A stretch of DNA of 64,000 nt, taken from Tretioscincus oriximinensis (lineage: Eukaryota; Chordata; Lepidosauria; Squamata; Gymnophthalmidae). This document shows, piece by piece, positions 23,157 through 35,329 of the stretch. How positions within the stretch are numbered: the first letter of the stretch is position 1; every line of letters starts with the position of its first letter. The stretch lies in contig JAJVDF010000166.1 of assembly GCA_022410635.1 (NCBI GenBank), positions 1,072,381-1,136,380 on the forward strand, written 5' to 3'. Below the pieces are notes generated by a model. It ran no database searches and had not been told where the DNA came from. It saw only the letters and a list, made by a program, of their open reading frames with translations. Made by a program: the position numbers and the translations under genes.

Positions 23157-23164
23157 TTAATAGA

Positions 23165-24509
23165 CTGGCTGATGGGGTTAAAATATGGTGTGTTTGCATG
23201 TATTGTATATAAGCTATTATGTATGGATGGGTAAGTCCTAGCTGAGCTCTGTCCAACATTTTTTTGCTTTTTGAATCCACCCACTTCGTGGCAGCAGTCC
23301 TGGATTTATCAATCTGGAGCGGCATAGCCAATTTATTTCGTGTCCAAACATTGATTTATTTATTAATTGATTGCAAAATTAAAGGTTACTGTATCAGTTA
23401 TCATGAGTGTGTTGGCCAAAACACACTCACAAAACTTAACAAGTAGTAGATTTTAGCTGCATTTCAAACTGGTGAGTTTCTCTGTTGAATAATAGATCTT
23501 GAATCCTGACCCTGCACTCAAGTAGAACAGCAGTGAAAATTCACCTTGTTTTAGTTTCCAAATGTCCTGCCATATCTGATCACTCAAAGCCTGGGTCTTA
23601 TATGATCTAATTGTGTGATGATTTTACTTCTGCCATTAACAACTAGAAGCATGAGAACTTGGAGGGGAAATTGAAGGAAGCATCTTGATTGTGACAGACT
23701 GAGTGCACTTTTTAAATTGGAAAATGGACAAACAAGCTTTTTTCAAAGAAACCATTAGAATGCTGGATGATCATCCACTGAATATAAGCTGCAACCTATT
23801 GTATCTGAAATGCAGATAGCCCCTGCACAGGCTTTGTATCCTGCACATTCAGAATGAAATGAAAATAAGGGCTATATTTCTATAATTCCTATGGAAAGGG
23901 GGGAGATGCACTATCTCAGGAGCTGTGAAAGATTTGTGTGCCAACTCTCCCCACTCATAACTTCCCCATTGTAAAACAATATATATTCTGCAGATGTTGT
24001 TATAAACTATCATGAAATATTGAAATAAAACATCGTGTAAGGAAAAACGGAATTGTTTCGGTAGCACCAAGAATTCGTTCCTGTTTCATTTTATCATAAC
24101 ATCAGATGTGCACCAAAGATACACATTACTTTTAGATTTATTTCTTTAAGAATATGAATTAAAATGTGTAAGCAGGGGAAATGGGAGAAGAAAGGAGTAT
24201 TTGTTAGTTGTTACCACTTATAATATACCAGGTCCTGCCAATGTGAAGTGTACCAGATGATTTCTAAACCCTTTGAGGCTTAGTCTAAACAAATCCACAG
24301 TTTTCAAATGATCAGTTGGTGAGAGTCCATAACTCTTTGCCATGTTCTCATTTCATGCAGCATAAACATGGGACAGAGAACATCTTGGCTTCAGTATCAT
24401 TGAAAGGAGGAGAGGAAGCTTATAAGATAAGTCACACAGAGCAATGCCATTTGTTTATGCTAAGAGGTACTGTATATTTCCTTGGGTGGAAATCAACCTC
24501 ATTTGAAAA
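23165..24509. other. Unique non-coding sequence
   Basis: No gene or clear repeat. The part around 23850-24060 is repeat-free, but no specific signal is seen. Confidence 0.
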
Positions 24510-24820
24510 TAGTTCAAATTAGAAGTTGCTTACGAAGAGTGAAGTCCCATCAAAGCTTTTGCCTCCATCAAGATTGTGTGAAAAGTTTGTTTGGCTCAAA
24601 ATAATATACAGAACAATATCTTTACTTGAAGAAGCACTCTCATTAAGATTACAAGCTGCTGTGTCTATGATTAGCAGAGAATACCTGTTAGAGCTGGGGA
24701 AAGTAAATAAAGCTTTCTTCAAATCAGTGTTGGTTGTAAAAGTATCTAATTTTAGCTGTTTTGCTGCATTACGGTTTTTAAGGTCTAGGGAGGAATGAAT
24801 GTGTTCTTTCTTATCCATAG
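24510..24820. other. Overlapping open frames on both strands, probably non-coding
   Basis: A forward frame of 90 codons (24526-24798) and a reverse frame of 99 codons (24519-24818) cover the same DNA. Neither shows a domain, signal peptide or family resemblance. Long frames open on both strands over unique sequence can mark a conserved element or simply chance. I see no splice context that would support an exon. Confidence 0.
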
Positions 24821-25376
24821 TATCAGAAGTTAATTTGGAGATTCTAATAAGGCAGGCTTGATGAGTTGTGCCAGCTCAGTAGGAAGTCACTGATAAAAAA
24901 GGGGGTGAAAGACTTCAAAAGGGAAGATACTTGCTTTATACGGACTATGAAAAGCAGCATGAAGTATTAGAGCTTAGCGATAAAATAAATACCTTTGCAG
25001 TTCGCTCATTAAGCAGCCTCACCTGCCAACATCTAAACCTTCTTTTTCTTGTCTCAAAATATGGATTTTGAGGATAAAGATGCTTATTAAAAAAAGTATA
25101 ATTTCTTACTGATTCTTTGTTCACTTAGCTTATCATGATTATTCTGTGGTCCATAATCCTATATTGAGCAAAACCGGAAAAACAAAAACAAAACTCGGAT
25201 CATAAATTGGCCTTAAAGGGAAGTTAAACCAGAGTAGAAAACCACCCTTCATGTACTTCAATAAGAATGTGTTTCCATCCCTTTTTCAGGTGATTAAAGA
25301 AAATAAAAATAAAAAATAAATAAGGGTGGTAGTCATACACCTTGTTGTTGCCCCATTATTTCTCACTTTCATAAAA
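24821..25376. other. Unique AT-rich non-coding sequence
   Basis: No gene or clear repeat recognised. Confidence 0.
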
Positions 25377-26160
25377 TAAAACTCCTATGTTTTCATAGAA
25401 GAATCATTCCATGTCAAGTGGAGCATTTTTAAGGAATATCCCCATCTCACAATCCCAGATTTTAATGAAATTTCCGACAGGGGTTCCTTATGGTATGAAC
25501 TGTGCTGTGCAAAATGTTAGGTCATGAGACTAAATACTGGAGACTCTAGAGCCACCCAAGTAAATGGGTCCAAAATGTCTTGCAAGCCACATCACAGTTT
25601 TGGACAATAAGTTGTAAAAATGGAAATGGTGATAATATAGAAGAAAACGTGTTAAAGCTTAACAAATTGGCAAAACTCTAGTTTCCTATTCCTCTTGCTT
25701 TTTATATTATTGAGGTTCAAACTTGGCAGAAAAGGCAGTACAGCTACATTTACCACCATGTTTCACCTGCTGTAATATTGGAACCACTTGATCATTCAGG
25801 TTGATCTTTGGTATATTCAAAATACTCCTGAGAAGAACTCTGGTAATTTCTAGGACTGAACTTGAAGAAATATAAGTGTTCAAAGTTGGCACCAAAACCT
25901 TGCATATCAAGTTTTGGCTACATTAAATGCTCTGTATCTCCAACATGACAGTCCAATCTTCTTTTTATTAGCACCATTAGAAAGAGGGGACTTTCTTCTA
26001 TCAGAATACATTTTCATTTTGGGCTCAGGATCTCTGTCAGCACAGTGGATAGGCAATGATCCCTGCCATCCACAGTTGATTCTCAAAGCCAAAACTCTTA
26101 AACTGTGTAAAACCAGAAATGTAAAAGCTATAGGACCTCCCAATGCTGGCCACTGAACAG
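25377..26160. repeat. Possible old unclassified transposon remnant
   Basis: This is a stretch of more even base composition that begins near ATCATTCCATGTCAAGTGGA. It contains phrases such as 'TTTTAATGAAATTTCC' and 'GGTTCCTTATGGTATGAAC' that remind me of repeated sequence in other animal genomes. I cannot name the family and find no terminal repeats. Several 67-89-codon frames on both strands overlap and have no motif. It may instead be unique sequence. Confidence 0.
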
Positions 26161-26831
26161 GGGGGAGTTTCCACACTTTATCTGTTATTTACTTATACCA
26201 AATAACACCCAAATATACTATATGTCATATTGGCTACAGGGAGTTGCTTTGCTGGAATTGAATTTAGAGCTGAGATAATGGAAATTGCATTTCTTAGCTT
26301 GAACTTTGATTATTTTGGGGAGATCCCCTGATTCAGATTAAACTGAAAAGAAGTGCGGCCCAAGCAGATTGACCCCATTTTAACTCTCCCCTTGCTGAGA
26401 ATAGACCTTGGAGGCTTAGAAAAATAAATTGCTATAATTTTAAGGTAGCATCATCTCCATCATGATCCTGCAGTACCAATAATCCCATGCAGCCATCCAA
26501 CTTTCAACCTACCCTTTTGGGAGCTGTGGCTGAAGGAATAAGATGGCAGAACTGCAGTGAGGTTAGGGGATATGATTGGCTGTTTCTCTAGGCTTTTCCA
26601 GCACAGTTGAAAGACTGGAGGGGTCAGTTATTCCCCCAATCCTTGATATTGCTGCCAGACACATCGAAAGTGATCAACCTCTACAACCTTGCTATTTCTG
26701 TAATAAGCAAACAATTGCTTCCTTAGTCCAAACAACTCATGAATGTTTAGACTTCTGTAAACAGATTAAGGATAGAGATTGAAAAGGATACAAACAAATG
26801 GAATTATTTTTAGTTGTAGTATTGCATGTCT
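26161..26831. other. Unique non-coding sequence
   Basis: No gene or clear repeat recognised. Confidence 0.
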
Positions 26832-27255
26832 TAGGCTGCATGCACAAAACATATTTCTACCTCAATCAGAGTGAGATAAGGAAGACTGCAGCACGCGGGT
26901 TAAGCATTGTTGAGCAGTCGTCTCACAGTAAACACCATTTATCCCAGAATAAATTATTGCTGGGATATTCAGGCATTGTTCCGGAGAGTCCCCGTCCTCT
27001 TGCGTCTGTGGCAGTATGCAGGCATGTGCACAAATTTGACACGGGAGGATGAAACAACCAGGAATGCAGCAGTTGTTTCCATAGGCTGCTGTGAGCAAAA
27101 AAAAAAACGCCTTGGGCTGCATGCAACAAGATCAAGGAGCGATGTGAGGCATTGGCCACAGAATATAGACGTTTTGTGTGCACAGATACGCAATTGCTAT
27201 ATTCCATAATATAACTTTATACTGGTTTTTACATCGTGGTGTGCAAGCTTCTAAG
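26832..27255 (+). mobile_element. TTAGGC-ended DNA transposon (copy 3)
   Basis: The left end CTTAGGCTGCATGCACA and the right end GTGTGCAAGCTTCTAAG are imperfect inverted repeats. The interior shares ordered blocks with the 16.3- and 58.5-kb copies: CTACCTCA, GGTTAAGC, AACACCATTTATCCC, AATAAATTATTGCTGGGATA, CATGTGCACAAATTTGAC, GCAGTTGTTTCC and CTATATTCCATAATATAAC. It is about 424 bp and has no transposase. Several 86-100-codon frames on both strands overlap it and are best read as chance frames in the repeat. Confidence 0.
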
Positions 27256-28035
27256 TAATTGCTTTATGATGCCTAGAAGCTAGTCTAGAGATATTGCTTT
27301 ATTTTCCTAGTTGTGGATCAAATTTAATGTTTTTGGTACTATATCTATAAACCGTGAAAGAAGTATGCCTCCTCCAGGATATTTCCAGCTTCAAGAGTAC
27401 ATGGCAACAGTCCTTCATGCCTGGAAGGAAAGCTTTACTATAATCCTATTTTTCTCAAAGACTGTAGAGATCCAAATGGAAACTGGCTTTTAGACCTTTC
27501 GTTTTGAGCTGGCTTATGGCTAACTTCTGCTTGCTAATTGTTCTTCTTTTGAGCATCACAATTTTATGATTTGGTAAAATACTTTTAGCCTTTCTTAATG
27601 ATAGTTGATTTTTAGCTATTGGAGTTTAGTCATTGGAGTTTTGCACTTTAAAAATGATCACAGGATGCATAATTCTTGTATTCACGCATGCATGCATTAA
27701 TTTAATATATCCCATGCACACAGTCCTCAATTTTAAGGCACTTTGTAAAAGGATTAAAATAGATTAAATAGAAGGTTATAATGTGCTCTTTGAAGGTCAA
27801 ATATGCAATTAACAAATGTAACTTGACAATTCAGTAAAAAAATGCAGTTCTTTCAAACTTTGATAAATAAAACTTCAAGGTTAATAAAATTTTCAAACTT
27901 TTGTGCACTTGGACTTGGGAATCGTCCAAGTAATTAGCAAGGACAGAGTATTTGCCTTACCTACAAGTTCACTATTTCCTAATCGTTCTTAAAGTGTTCT
28001 TAAACTTACTTTCCCAAGCTTTCTGTGACCAAGCA
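27256..28035. other. Unique AT-rich non-coding sequence
   Basis: No gene or clear repeat recognised. Confidence 0.
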
Positions 28036-28812
28036 AAAAAAGGATCTTGGGGTGCTGGTGGACAATTCAATGATAATGTCAACCCAGTGTGCAACAGCAG
28101 CAAAAAAGGCAAATTAGGAAAGGAATCAAAAACAAGTCAGCAAATATTGTTTTTCCTCTTTATAAATCTGTGGTGAGGCCACATTTGGAATACTGTGTTC
28201 AATTCTGGTCACCACATCTCAAGACGGATATTTTGGAACTGGAGAAGGTGCAGAAAAGGGCAACAAAAATGATCAGGGGTCAGGCTGCAACGTCTGGGCC
28301 TCTTCAGCCTCGAAAGGCAATGTCTGGGAGGTGATCTGACTGAAGTGTACAAAATCATGCATTTGATGGATAGGGTGAACAGAGAAAAAATGTTTTCTCT
28401 ATCAGACAACAAAGGACCAGAGGGCACTCCTTGAAACTGATGGGAAGAAAAGTGAGAACAGACAAAGGAAAGTATTTTTTCACCCAGAGGGTCATCGGCC
28501 TGTGGAATTTACTTCCTGAAGAGGTAGTGGTAGCTAACAGCTTGGATAGTTTCAAGACAGGACTAGACAGGTTTATGGATACCAAGGGTATAAATGGATA
28601 ATAGGATGGATGTCTGGATGTTGCCTCCGGGATGGAGCAACTGGCAGGACTCCTGAGATACCATTTGCAGGGAGTCATGAACAGGTGCATATTTTGCTTT
28701 CCTCTGTTCAGGCTCCCCAAGTGCATCTGGTGGGCCTCTGTGTGACACAGAATGCTGGACTTGATGGGCTGTGCCTTATCCAGTATGGCTCTTCTTCTGT
28801 TCTTCTGTTCTT
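28036..28812 (+). mobile_element. CR1 LINE, 5'-truncated, includes the end of ORF2
   Basis: This is the fullest CR1 copy here. It starts in the ORF2 region (AAAAAAGGATCTTGGGGTGC) and reads through the C-terminal reverse-transcriptase signature RPHLEYCVQFW at about 28170-28205 and the LEKVQKRATKMI segment. It then runs through the whole 3'-UTR to TTCTTCTGTTCTTCTGTTCT at 28790-28812. Frame changes break the reading frame after about 28335, so it encodes no functional enzyme. It covers the same part of the family as the reverse copy at 494-1268. The 181-codon reverse frame over it is antisense noise. Confidence 0.
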
Positions 28813-29957
28813 TGTGTTGGATTGCATTTTGATAGTCTTTCCTACTTTGAGGAAAGAAGCTTGGTTTAACCCATTTATTTGATACTAAATAGTTTTGCAC
28901 ACTATGATTTCTGAGAAGAGTGTGGACATGAAAGTGATGGGATTACTTGTTCTTACCTCAGGCCTGACTTTACATTTTGGATTAAATGGAAAGGCCCTCC
29001 AGGCTCCGGCCATGAGGTGAAACAGTTTTCTAACCAGCTGTCATAATGGTGGGAGAGTTGAAGAGAGAAGGCATGTTAATAACAGTCTCCTATTCTAAAA
29101 TATAACCTGGTTCAGTATAGAAAGAATCTATGTCCAATTCAGAACTCTTATTCATTGCAATATTCTATAGAGGTCCCACATCATATTTCTGCTCATTATC
29201 ACACATTATCAACACTTTTTGCTACAAAATTATTTCTTTTTCCTACCCACCCCAGTATAAAGGTGAATAATAGGCCTCTTAAACGTCAAAGTCAGAACTT
29301 TCCATGCAAGGTGAGTTGAGAAAGCTGAAAAGCTGTGCTTATTTAATTCCTGCTCATGTGTTATAGTGCCATCACAAACTATTGCTGATAAGACCTTTCT
29401 ACTTCACTGCACCAGCAGGTATCTCATGCATTTTATATTTTATGCTCACAGTCACTAACCAAGCGCATTATCTGAAAACTTGAATATATCTGAAGGACAA
29501 AGTGTCTGTTCATATCTTTCAGTGGGACTACAATCTTCAAGATCAATTATTCTTAACCGTTTCTCTGGGTTGACTGCATTCCATTCTCAATGAAATCTAT
29601 GTTGATTCTTCACCTTCAGAGACATTCATATGAGGACAAAGTTTCAAAACATTACGATTATTTGACCAAATATTTGAGTAACAATAATACTGAATATATC
29701 ATTATTGTGCGGAATTCTAAAAAATTGCAAAAATGTATTTAAAAACTATGACTATTTGTGCACTTTTTCTTTTGAGTGTTATTATATATATATTTGTAAT
29801 ATTTGCAACGTTGTGCCCTTTTTTGCACTAAAGATGTATTGCAAAAAAATGTAAACGTTTAATGTGTGACTGAGATTTGCATTCTAATCCACGAGTAATT
29901 GACTGCTTCTTCTGTTCCTTCTTTGATGACCCCTCGCCGGCGGCTAAATCAGCAGTA
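28813..29957. other. Unique AT-rich non-coding sequence
   Basis: No gene or clear repeat recognised. GC content rises sharply from about 29930, at the edge of the following inverted repeat. Confidence 0.
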
Positions 29958-30078
29958 CCGGCACCTTTTATTTAGGCGGGGGGGGGGGGGGGGCGGAGGA
30001 GGCGGCGGCCGCCGCTGCTCATTCCCGCCCCCCCTCGCCCCCCTCGCGCGCCCCCCCCGCCTAAATAAAAGGTGCCGG
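29958..30078. repeat. GC-rich inverted repeat with a 16-base G run (MITE-like)
   Basis: Perfect 22-bp inverted arms (29958-29979 and 30057-30078, reading CCGGCACCTTTTATTTAGG inward) enclose a loop of about 77 bp that is almost pure G/C. The loop includes a run of 16 G (29978-29993), GGCGGCGGCC-type repeats and C-runs. Outside the right arm, 'GAACTGCGTTCCGGTGCGTTCC' is a second internal inverted motif. The structure suggests the end region of a hAT-type MITE, but I could not define a target duplication. The 84-codon glycine-rich and 66-codon proline-rich frames are artefacts of the G/C runs. Confidence 0.
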
Positions 30079-30149
30079 AACTGCGTTCCGGTGCGTTCCA
30101 TCACAAAAAAAGCCCTGATAACGCCCCTTTCATCAAAGGGTGGCCACAT

Positions 30150-30265
30150 ATAGCTTTTGTTGCTTTCACCACAACAGACACCCTGTGAAGTAGGTGGGGT
30201 TGAAAGAGTTCTAAAGTACTGTGAATAACTTCATGAAGGAGTGTGGAATCAAATCAGGAGTCTAC
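30150..30265 (-). mobile_element. Sauria-type SINE fragment
   Basis: The stretch 'CACAACAGACACCCTGTGAAGTAGGTGGGGTTGAAAGAG' followed by 'GAGTGTGGAATCAAATC' is the middle of the squamate tRNA-derived SINE, read in reverse. The tRNA-like head and the tail are not recognisable. The GC-rich inverted repeat immediately to the left may have disrupted it. Confidence 0.
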
Positions 30266-33200
30266 CATTACATTAAACTAGAGCCCTTTCCACTTCTCCT
30301 CTGGAGAATAATCCTGATGAATTACTGAGCTTTAGGTTGCCTTCCATAGGTTTACAATCCACAGCTGGTTTGGTAGCATGAGGAACAGCCATGCAAATAT
30401 TGCAAGCTTGACCTGGCATTTCCAACCTGGATTCCCAACCTATACATGATGTGTATATTGTCCAATTGTGGTAAAAGATGAGTGGGATTACAGCTCGGTC
30501 CAGATTACAAGGCCTACATGATTTTACATTCTACTGAAGTCTGATACAGAAGGAAGGTTACTTCTTCTCTCAGCATATAAAAGGGAAAAGCCAGGCTGGA
30601 TACTTCTCAACCAGGAATGGTCTGCAACAACTGTTCCTGAAAGGTAACTTGATTCTACCATTTCTGATGTACTTCTCACAAGATAAACTTCATAATTAGC
30701 CACTCTGGTTTTTGACGGGTTAAGGGAGAAATATTTCCCAAGATCCCCCCCCCCCCGCCCCCCGGGCAGAAAATGTAGAAACAATTCATTTATTACTGAT
30801 GTTATTAACTGCTGACATGTTAACAGGATGACAGTTTTTAAAACATCGCTATTTAGAAATGTATTTCATTTGTACATTCCTTAATAGTAGTCTTGACTTG
30901 TCTCAAATGTATTTATGAGAGATGACAGAGATAAGTTATTTTTATACAATTGTTTTGAAATAAGGATTTGGCTGCTTCCAAAAAACATTCTTATTGTCTT
31001 TGGACCAAATAAAATATATAATCTGTTCAAACTTGTGCAAGGACTTTCTCATTGGACTAGAACTTTCATTTTAACTTTAGAGAATCTTTGTTAATAATAA
31101 AGAAACTGCTATCTGTTGTGCTTGCATTTTTCTTTATTATCCAAACCACCAACAGACAGAACAGAATTTAATTTAGACGCTGTAAATGATAAAGCCTTAT
31201 TCCTTCAACTCCTATAGTTGGCTCTAAAGGGAAATCCAACCCAGATTTAAAAGCAGAATCATGTTTGCTTTAAAGAACTGAATAAAAAATGAGCATGGCT
31301 AAGAATGTATAAACATTAATGAATGTGTACACCCAATTTATGTAATTTATGTCCCACACCAATTCTGATGATTATCTCATCTGAGACCACTTTTCCTTTT
31401 CTTTACCAAGGAGAGGGCTAAGCTTTGCTCACCAATGATGGGTGTAGGGCCTTCATGCGAGTGTTGAGCAAAGGTGCAGCCCACCAGGCCAGAAGGCACA
31501 CCTTGCCAGTACAACTTGTACTAGGGGACCTACCTCCTGGGCTGGCCACTTCAAGGGCAAGCCAGAGAGAACCAGTATTCTATGGTGCATGGGGTCATGA
31601 GGAATTATATATGCCTGAACACAGTATGCTAAGGAAGAGTATCAGAAAGTTTTCATTGATTATTCTTGTGTGTCTCAAATTCATGCTCTTTGGAAATCAC
31701 AGAAGTGGACTCTTTCAACCATCACTTGTTACTTTTTAAGGTTATGAATCTGTGCCTCACCACTCTAGGGGGAAAAGAGAGAGAGGAGAAATATTCTTAA
31801 ATGGTGCTGGATTTGGATTGCTCAAAAAAGTAAGTGACATCTGCAGAAAATATAATATTATTTGAACCATTTTTCAGTGCCCAATGACTGTCACAACTTT
31901 GCTTGATAACTTTGATTTCTAGTATATCACGGAATCCTTGAAGTGTTTGGGGGTGACCTTTTGTGAATCATCATTTAACTTGAATAGTATGTTTTGCCTG
32001 GTACATAGAACTTTTTTGCTGAGCCCATGGAAAACATCCATTAAACGATCCACCTATATTTGCCAAAATAAAACAACCCTGGCTGCCAAATTTGGAAGCA
32101 GAGCCAGAATAAGGCATCTCGGTGAAACAAGTTCTTGGTCCCTGTCACTGTCTACTCTTCTAATCCTTGTGATCTAGTACATAACTGGTCCAGCATGGTG
32201 CAGGACAACATATTGTGCAGTGATCATGCCTTATTTCTCTAATACATAATAAGCTATTAGGTCTCCCTCCCCTTTTTCATTGTACTCAAATTACCAATTG
32301 CATATCTGCAAAACTAAATACAACACACAGAAGTTGTTTATGAAATTTATTTTATTCTTAAATAATATTATGGTGTAGTATCAAAAGATTACTCAACAAA
32401 GTTATACTGTATCCATATTTAGTGTTACTGAACGCATAGCTTTAAGAAACTCTGGTTTAGATTATGCTTCTCATTGCTGCTTTTACATAGGTGCAAACTT
32501 ATAGAGGCAAAATCAGGAAGCTCTATCATCTACCTTCAAGCTTTTGAACATCACAAAAAACTCCTTCTCTCTCTCTTACCCAATGTTTGTCCAAATTTAA
32601 TGAATTGGCTGAAAGATGTATGTGTTACTTAGATAAATGTCTTAGGATCCCTGCTCTTAAACAGACAAAACAAAGGGAAGATATGTCTGCATGCATACAT
32701 TTTATCAAGAGCCATGATTCATGATCCCAAGTACAAGATTCACAAACAATGTGACCCCCAACTTTGACAAAGCATTAATCAAATGTGAAAGGAAAAGAAA
32801 ATTCTAAGTTTTAATGGAGTTGTATGGAGGAGGGGGGAGATTGTGGGTAAATAGAAGCTACTTCTTTTGCATTATTCATCTTATAAGCTTGAATTTAAAA
32901 GCAACAACAAAAGGATATATGAGATGTAATCATCTCCTTCTAATGAAATATAAGTGTGCCAGGAAGGAAGATAAATGGAGATTTGGTACTGTTTGGGTCA
33001 CCTTGATAGTTTGGGCTATAACATTGAACTAACTGGTAAAATTAACGGATGTGGTTTGCAAAAAAGAAAAAAAATATAGCACAGTTTTCTTTTCACATTA
33101 GTGATCTTACCTAGCATAGTAAAAATGACCCTTTCCACATTTAGGACCTTTTCATACTTCCTGATGAAATGACATAATATGAGGATTATCTTTCATTGGC

Positions 33201-33411
33201 ACCCATTTTTTGCATGCTAGAATGGAAAAGAAAGGTCATGCTACTCCCTAAACTGCATCATGACTGTATGAGAGACACGAGCAAAGCTGGTCTCTTGGGC
33301 ATCCCAGGGCAGATAAATGAAGGGCCCTTCCCCTCTTGCCTCGTTTCCTTACTTTGTTTTTAATCTCTTCAGCACCACACAGCTGGGTCTCTGGCATACT
33401 TATTGTGCCAT
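30266..33411. other. Mostly unique non-coding sequence
   Basis: It contains a C-run at 30745-30763 and a GC-richer patch at about 31400-31600 that I cannot assign. The 104-codon forward frame (31425-31739) crosses that patch and has no recognisable motif. The remainder is AT-rich. Confidence 0.
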
Positions 33412-33414
33412 GCC

Positions 33415-33455
33415 CCAACAAGCAGTTCTGATTATCACTGATTACTGCTTGTTGG
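33415..33455. repeat. Short perfect hairpin
   Basis: CCAACAAGCAGT (33415-33426) and ACTGCTTGTTGG (33444-33455) are perfectly complementary with a 17-base spacer. Without a following T run it is not a terminator in this eukaryotic context. It may be a transposon remnant. Confidence 0.
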
Positions 33456-33706
33456 TGGTGCCCCTATTGACTAGGTAGCTATGCCCCTGATAATAGGTAG
33501 GGCGAAGGTATGCAAAGATAAATTAGTGAACATGATGTTACATAAATGAGGGTACCATCTTCTAGTGTTAATTTTCCACATTTATCCTCAAGTGCCTGAG
33601 TTCAAATATGTTTTTGCTGTTCCTTAAATCATTAACAACATTGTTCCAGAGGTGTCATGATGAGAATAGTATTCTATTGCCAATGGCTTTTGTCAAAGTT
33701 TATTTG

Positions 33707-33977
33707 TTTACTAGTGAGGAAGCCCCCATATGCAGGTTTAGGTGTAAGCAGTGGGGACACTGGTTTTGCCCTGATAGGCACTTGCTTGTCCCCCTGGCTC
33801 CCCCCTCATTGTGCACTGACTGGGAGTGGGCACCTTTCTGCTCTTTCCCAGTCAGTGAGCAGTCACATGTGTTAACACGTGTGCCATGTCACAACTGACA
33901 CATGTGCTTCTTCCACCCAGGCTCAGGAATTAGTTGGGATAAAGATCAGACACATGTGTTTTATTAATAATAGATAT
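33707..33977. repeat. Possible transposon fragment with internal hairpin
   Basis: This is a GC-richer block starting near TTTACTAGTGAGGAAGCCCC and ending near TTTTATTAATAATAGATATT. It includes a perfect 12-bp inverted repeat, CACTGACTGGGA (33814-33825) and TCCCAGTCAGTG (33846-33857), and several CACATGTG/CACGTGTG motifs. The ends vaguely resemble those of vertebrate Helitrons, but no CTRR terminus with its hairpin is clear. The two 72- and 96-codon frames have no motif. Confidence 0.
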
Positions 33978-34883
33978 TATTGTACTCTTGCTCGTAATTG
34001 ATAGTTGCAGTGAAGCACAACAAAAACACATGCACTTCCATGGAACATCTACCTACCTAGCACTTGTGTGTTAAGTGCATAACCATTATAAAAATAATAA
34101 TAAGATGCAGACCAGAAATTAACAACTGATTATCATTTTACATGGATCAATCACTGCTGGACCCATTTTTCAATTGTGTTTCTTTTTAGTGAGTCAAAAG
34201 AAAACCATGTAGGCACTTCAAAAAGTCATTCTTAGGGTGCAATCTGATGCTGTGATTAGCTACATTTCTTTCCTCTATGGTTCATTCTGCATTGCTTTTA
34301 TTCTGGATTACATTTTTGAATTGTGATTTGCCATCCACAAACTGGTGGAGATTAAGGAAGGCTTCACTAGCAATATTTAATTCAGAAAGTATATCTGCTT
34401 ATGAAATCCCCTCTGACCTTAAGCCTCAAATTCACCCAGAAGATGTTTCCTAAAGCCATAAATGTCATTGTTTCCTATGGGAGAAAACCTGGTGTCTTTA
34501 AAAAATGTTACATTTCATAAAGAGACTATGAATTAGCTCAGACCAAAGAAGAAACATTCCAGCATTTTACAGATATGCAATAAAATTTCTGGATTATTGT
34601 GTTGGCCCAAAAAAAGGAAGGGTGCAAATTCAAAGGGTGAACTGGAAGTGCTTCAATACAGTATTGATTTCTGTATGATGAGATACTGACTTTTAAACAT
34701 ATATGGAATCTCTAGAATTTTTTTTTAAGTGAGGTCTGTTGTATTAAGGATTGGTGACAGATCTCAAACCTATATTAGCTTCATATTTTAATTGGACCAG
34801 TATGAATGTCAGACTGTAATATGCAGCTGTTCAAGATATCTAGAGCTCTTAATTTAGCCAGAAGGCATGAAAATAATAAAGAC
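33978..34883. other. Unique AT-rich non-coding sequence
   Basis: No gene or clear repeat recognised. Confidence 0.
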
Positions 34884-34923
<40 letters not shown>

Positions 34924-34940
34924 GGATGATGATGATGATA
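34884..34940. repeat. (ATG)n microsatellite
   Basis: A 57-bp GAT/ATG triplet tract with one interruption. It gives a histidine-run chance frame on the reverse strand. Confidence 0.
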
Positions 34941-35292
34941 CGATAAACAGTTGATGTTCAAGCAGACTGTCTGTCTCCTGTAATTATTTAAAAAAAATAT
35001 GGACTCCATCCAGATAGGGCAAAACCTTTGAATTTGACACATTTATCTCCAGCTTAAAACAAAACCAAACCAGTAGTTTCAAGGATATTGGGTTACATAG
35101 TGTGTCACTTCATGCTTTCTTGATTTTGTAGGGTAACCATGTGAGAAACATAGAGTACCAACTGACTCTCTAGGTGACACGTTCTTCATCAGTAACACTT
35201 TATTTGGGAATATTGTTAAACTGTAAGGTTTAAATATGATTTCTAGCTGGACTGTAGAAGATATTCAGAAACATACATTTCTTTAATTATTA

Positions 35293-35294
<2 letters not shown>

Positions 35295-35328
<34 letters not shown>

Positions 35329-35329
35329 A
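35295..35329. repeat. (ATG)n microsatellite, second tract
   Basis: A 35-bp pure GAT tract, about 355 bp from the first one and in the same phase and strand. Confidence 0.

Noticed and set aside
22743..23234. 163-codon forward frame
   Set aside because: It crosses the right end of a hAT-like element into unique DNA and shows no transposase or other domain.
28355..28900. 181-codon reverse-strand open frame
   Set aside because: It is antisense to the 3'-UTR of the forward CR1 copy and has no protein-family features.
29899..30153. Glycine-run and proline-run proteins at the GC-rich palindrome
   Set aside because: These are translations of G and C runs within an inverted repeat.
34884..35329. 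CRISPR-like repeat array
   Set aside because: These are simple triplet repeats with no repeat-spacer structure, in vertebrate DNA.
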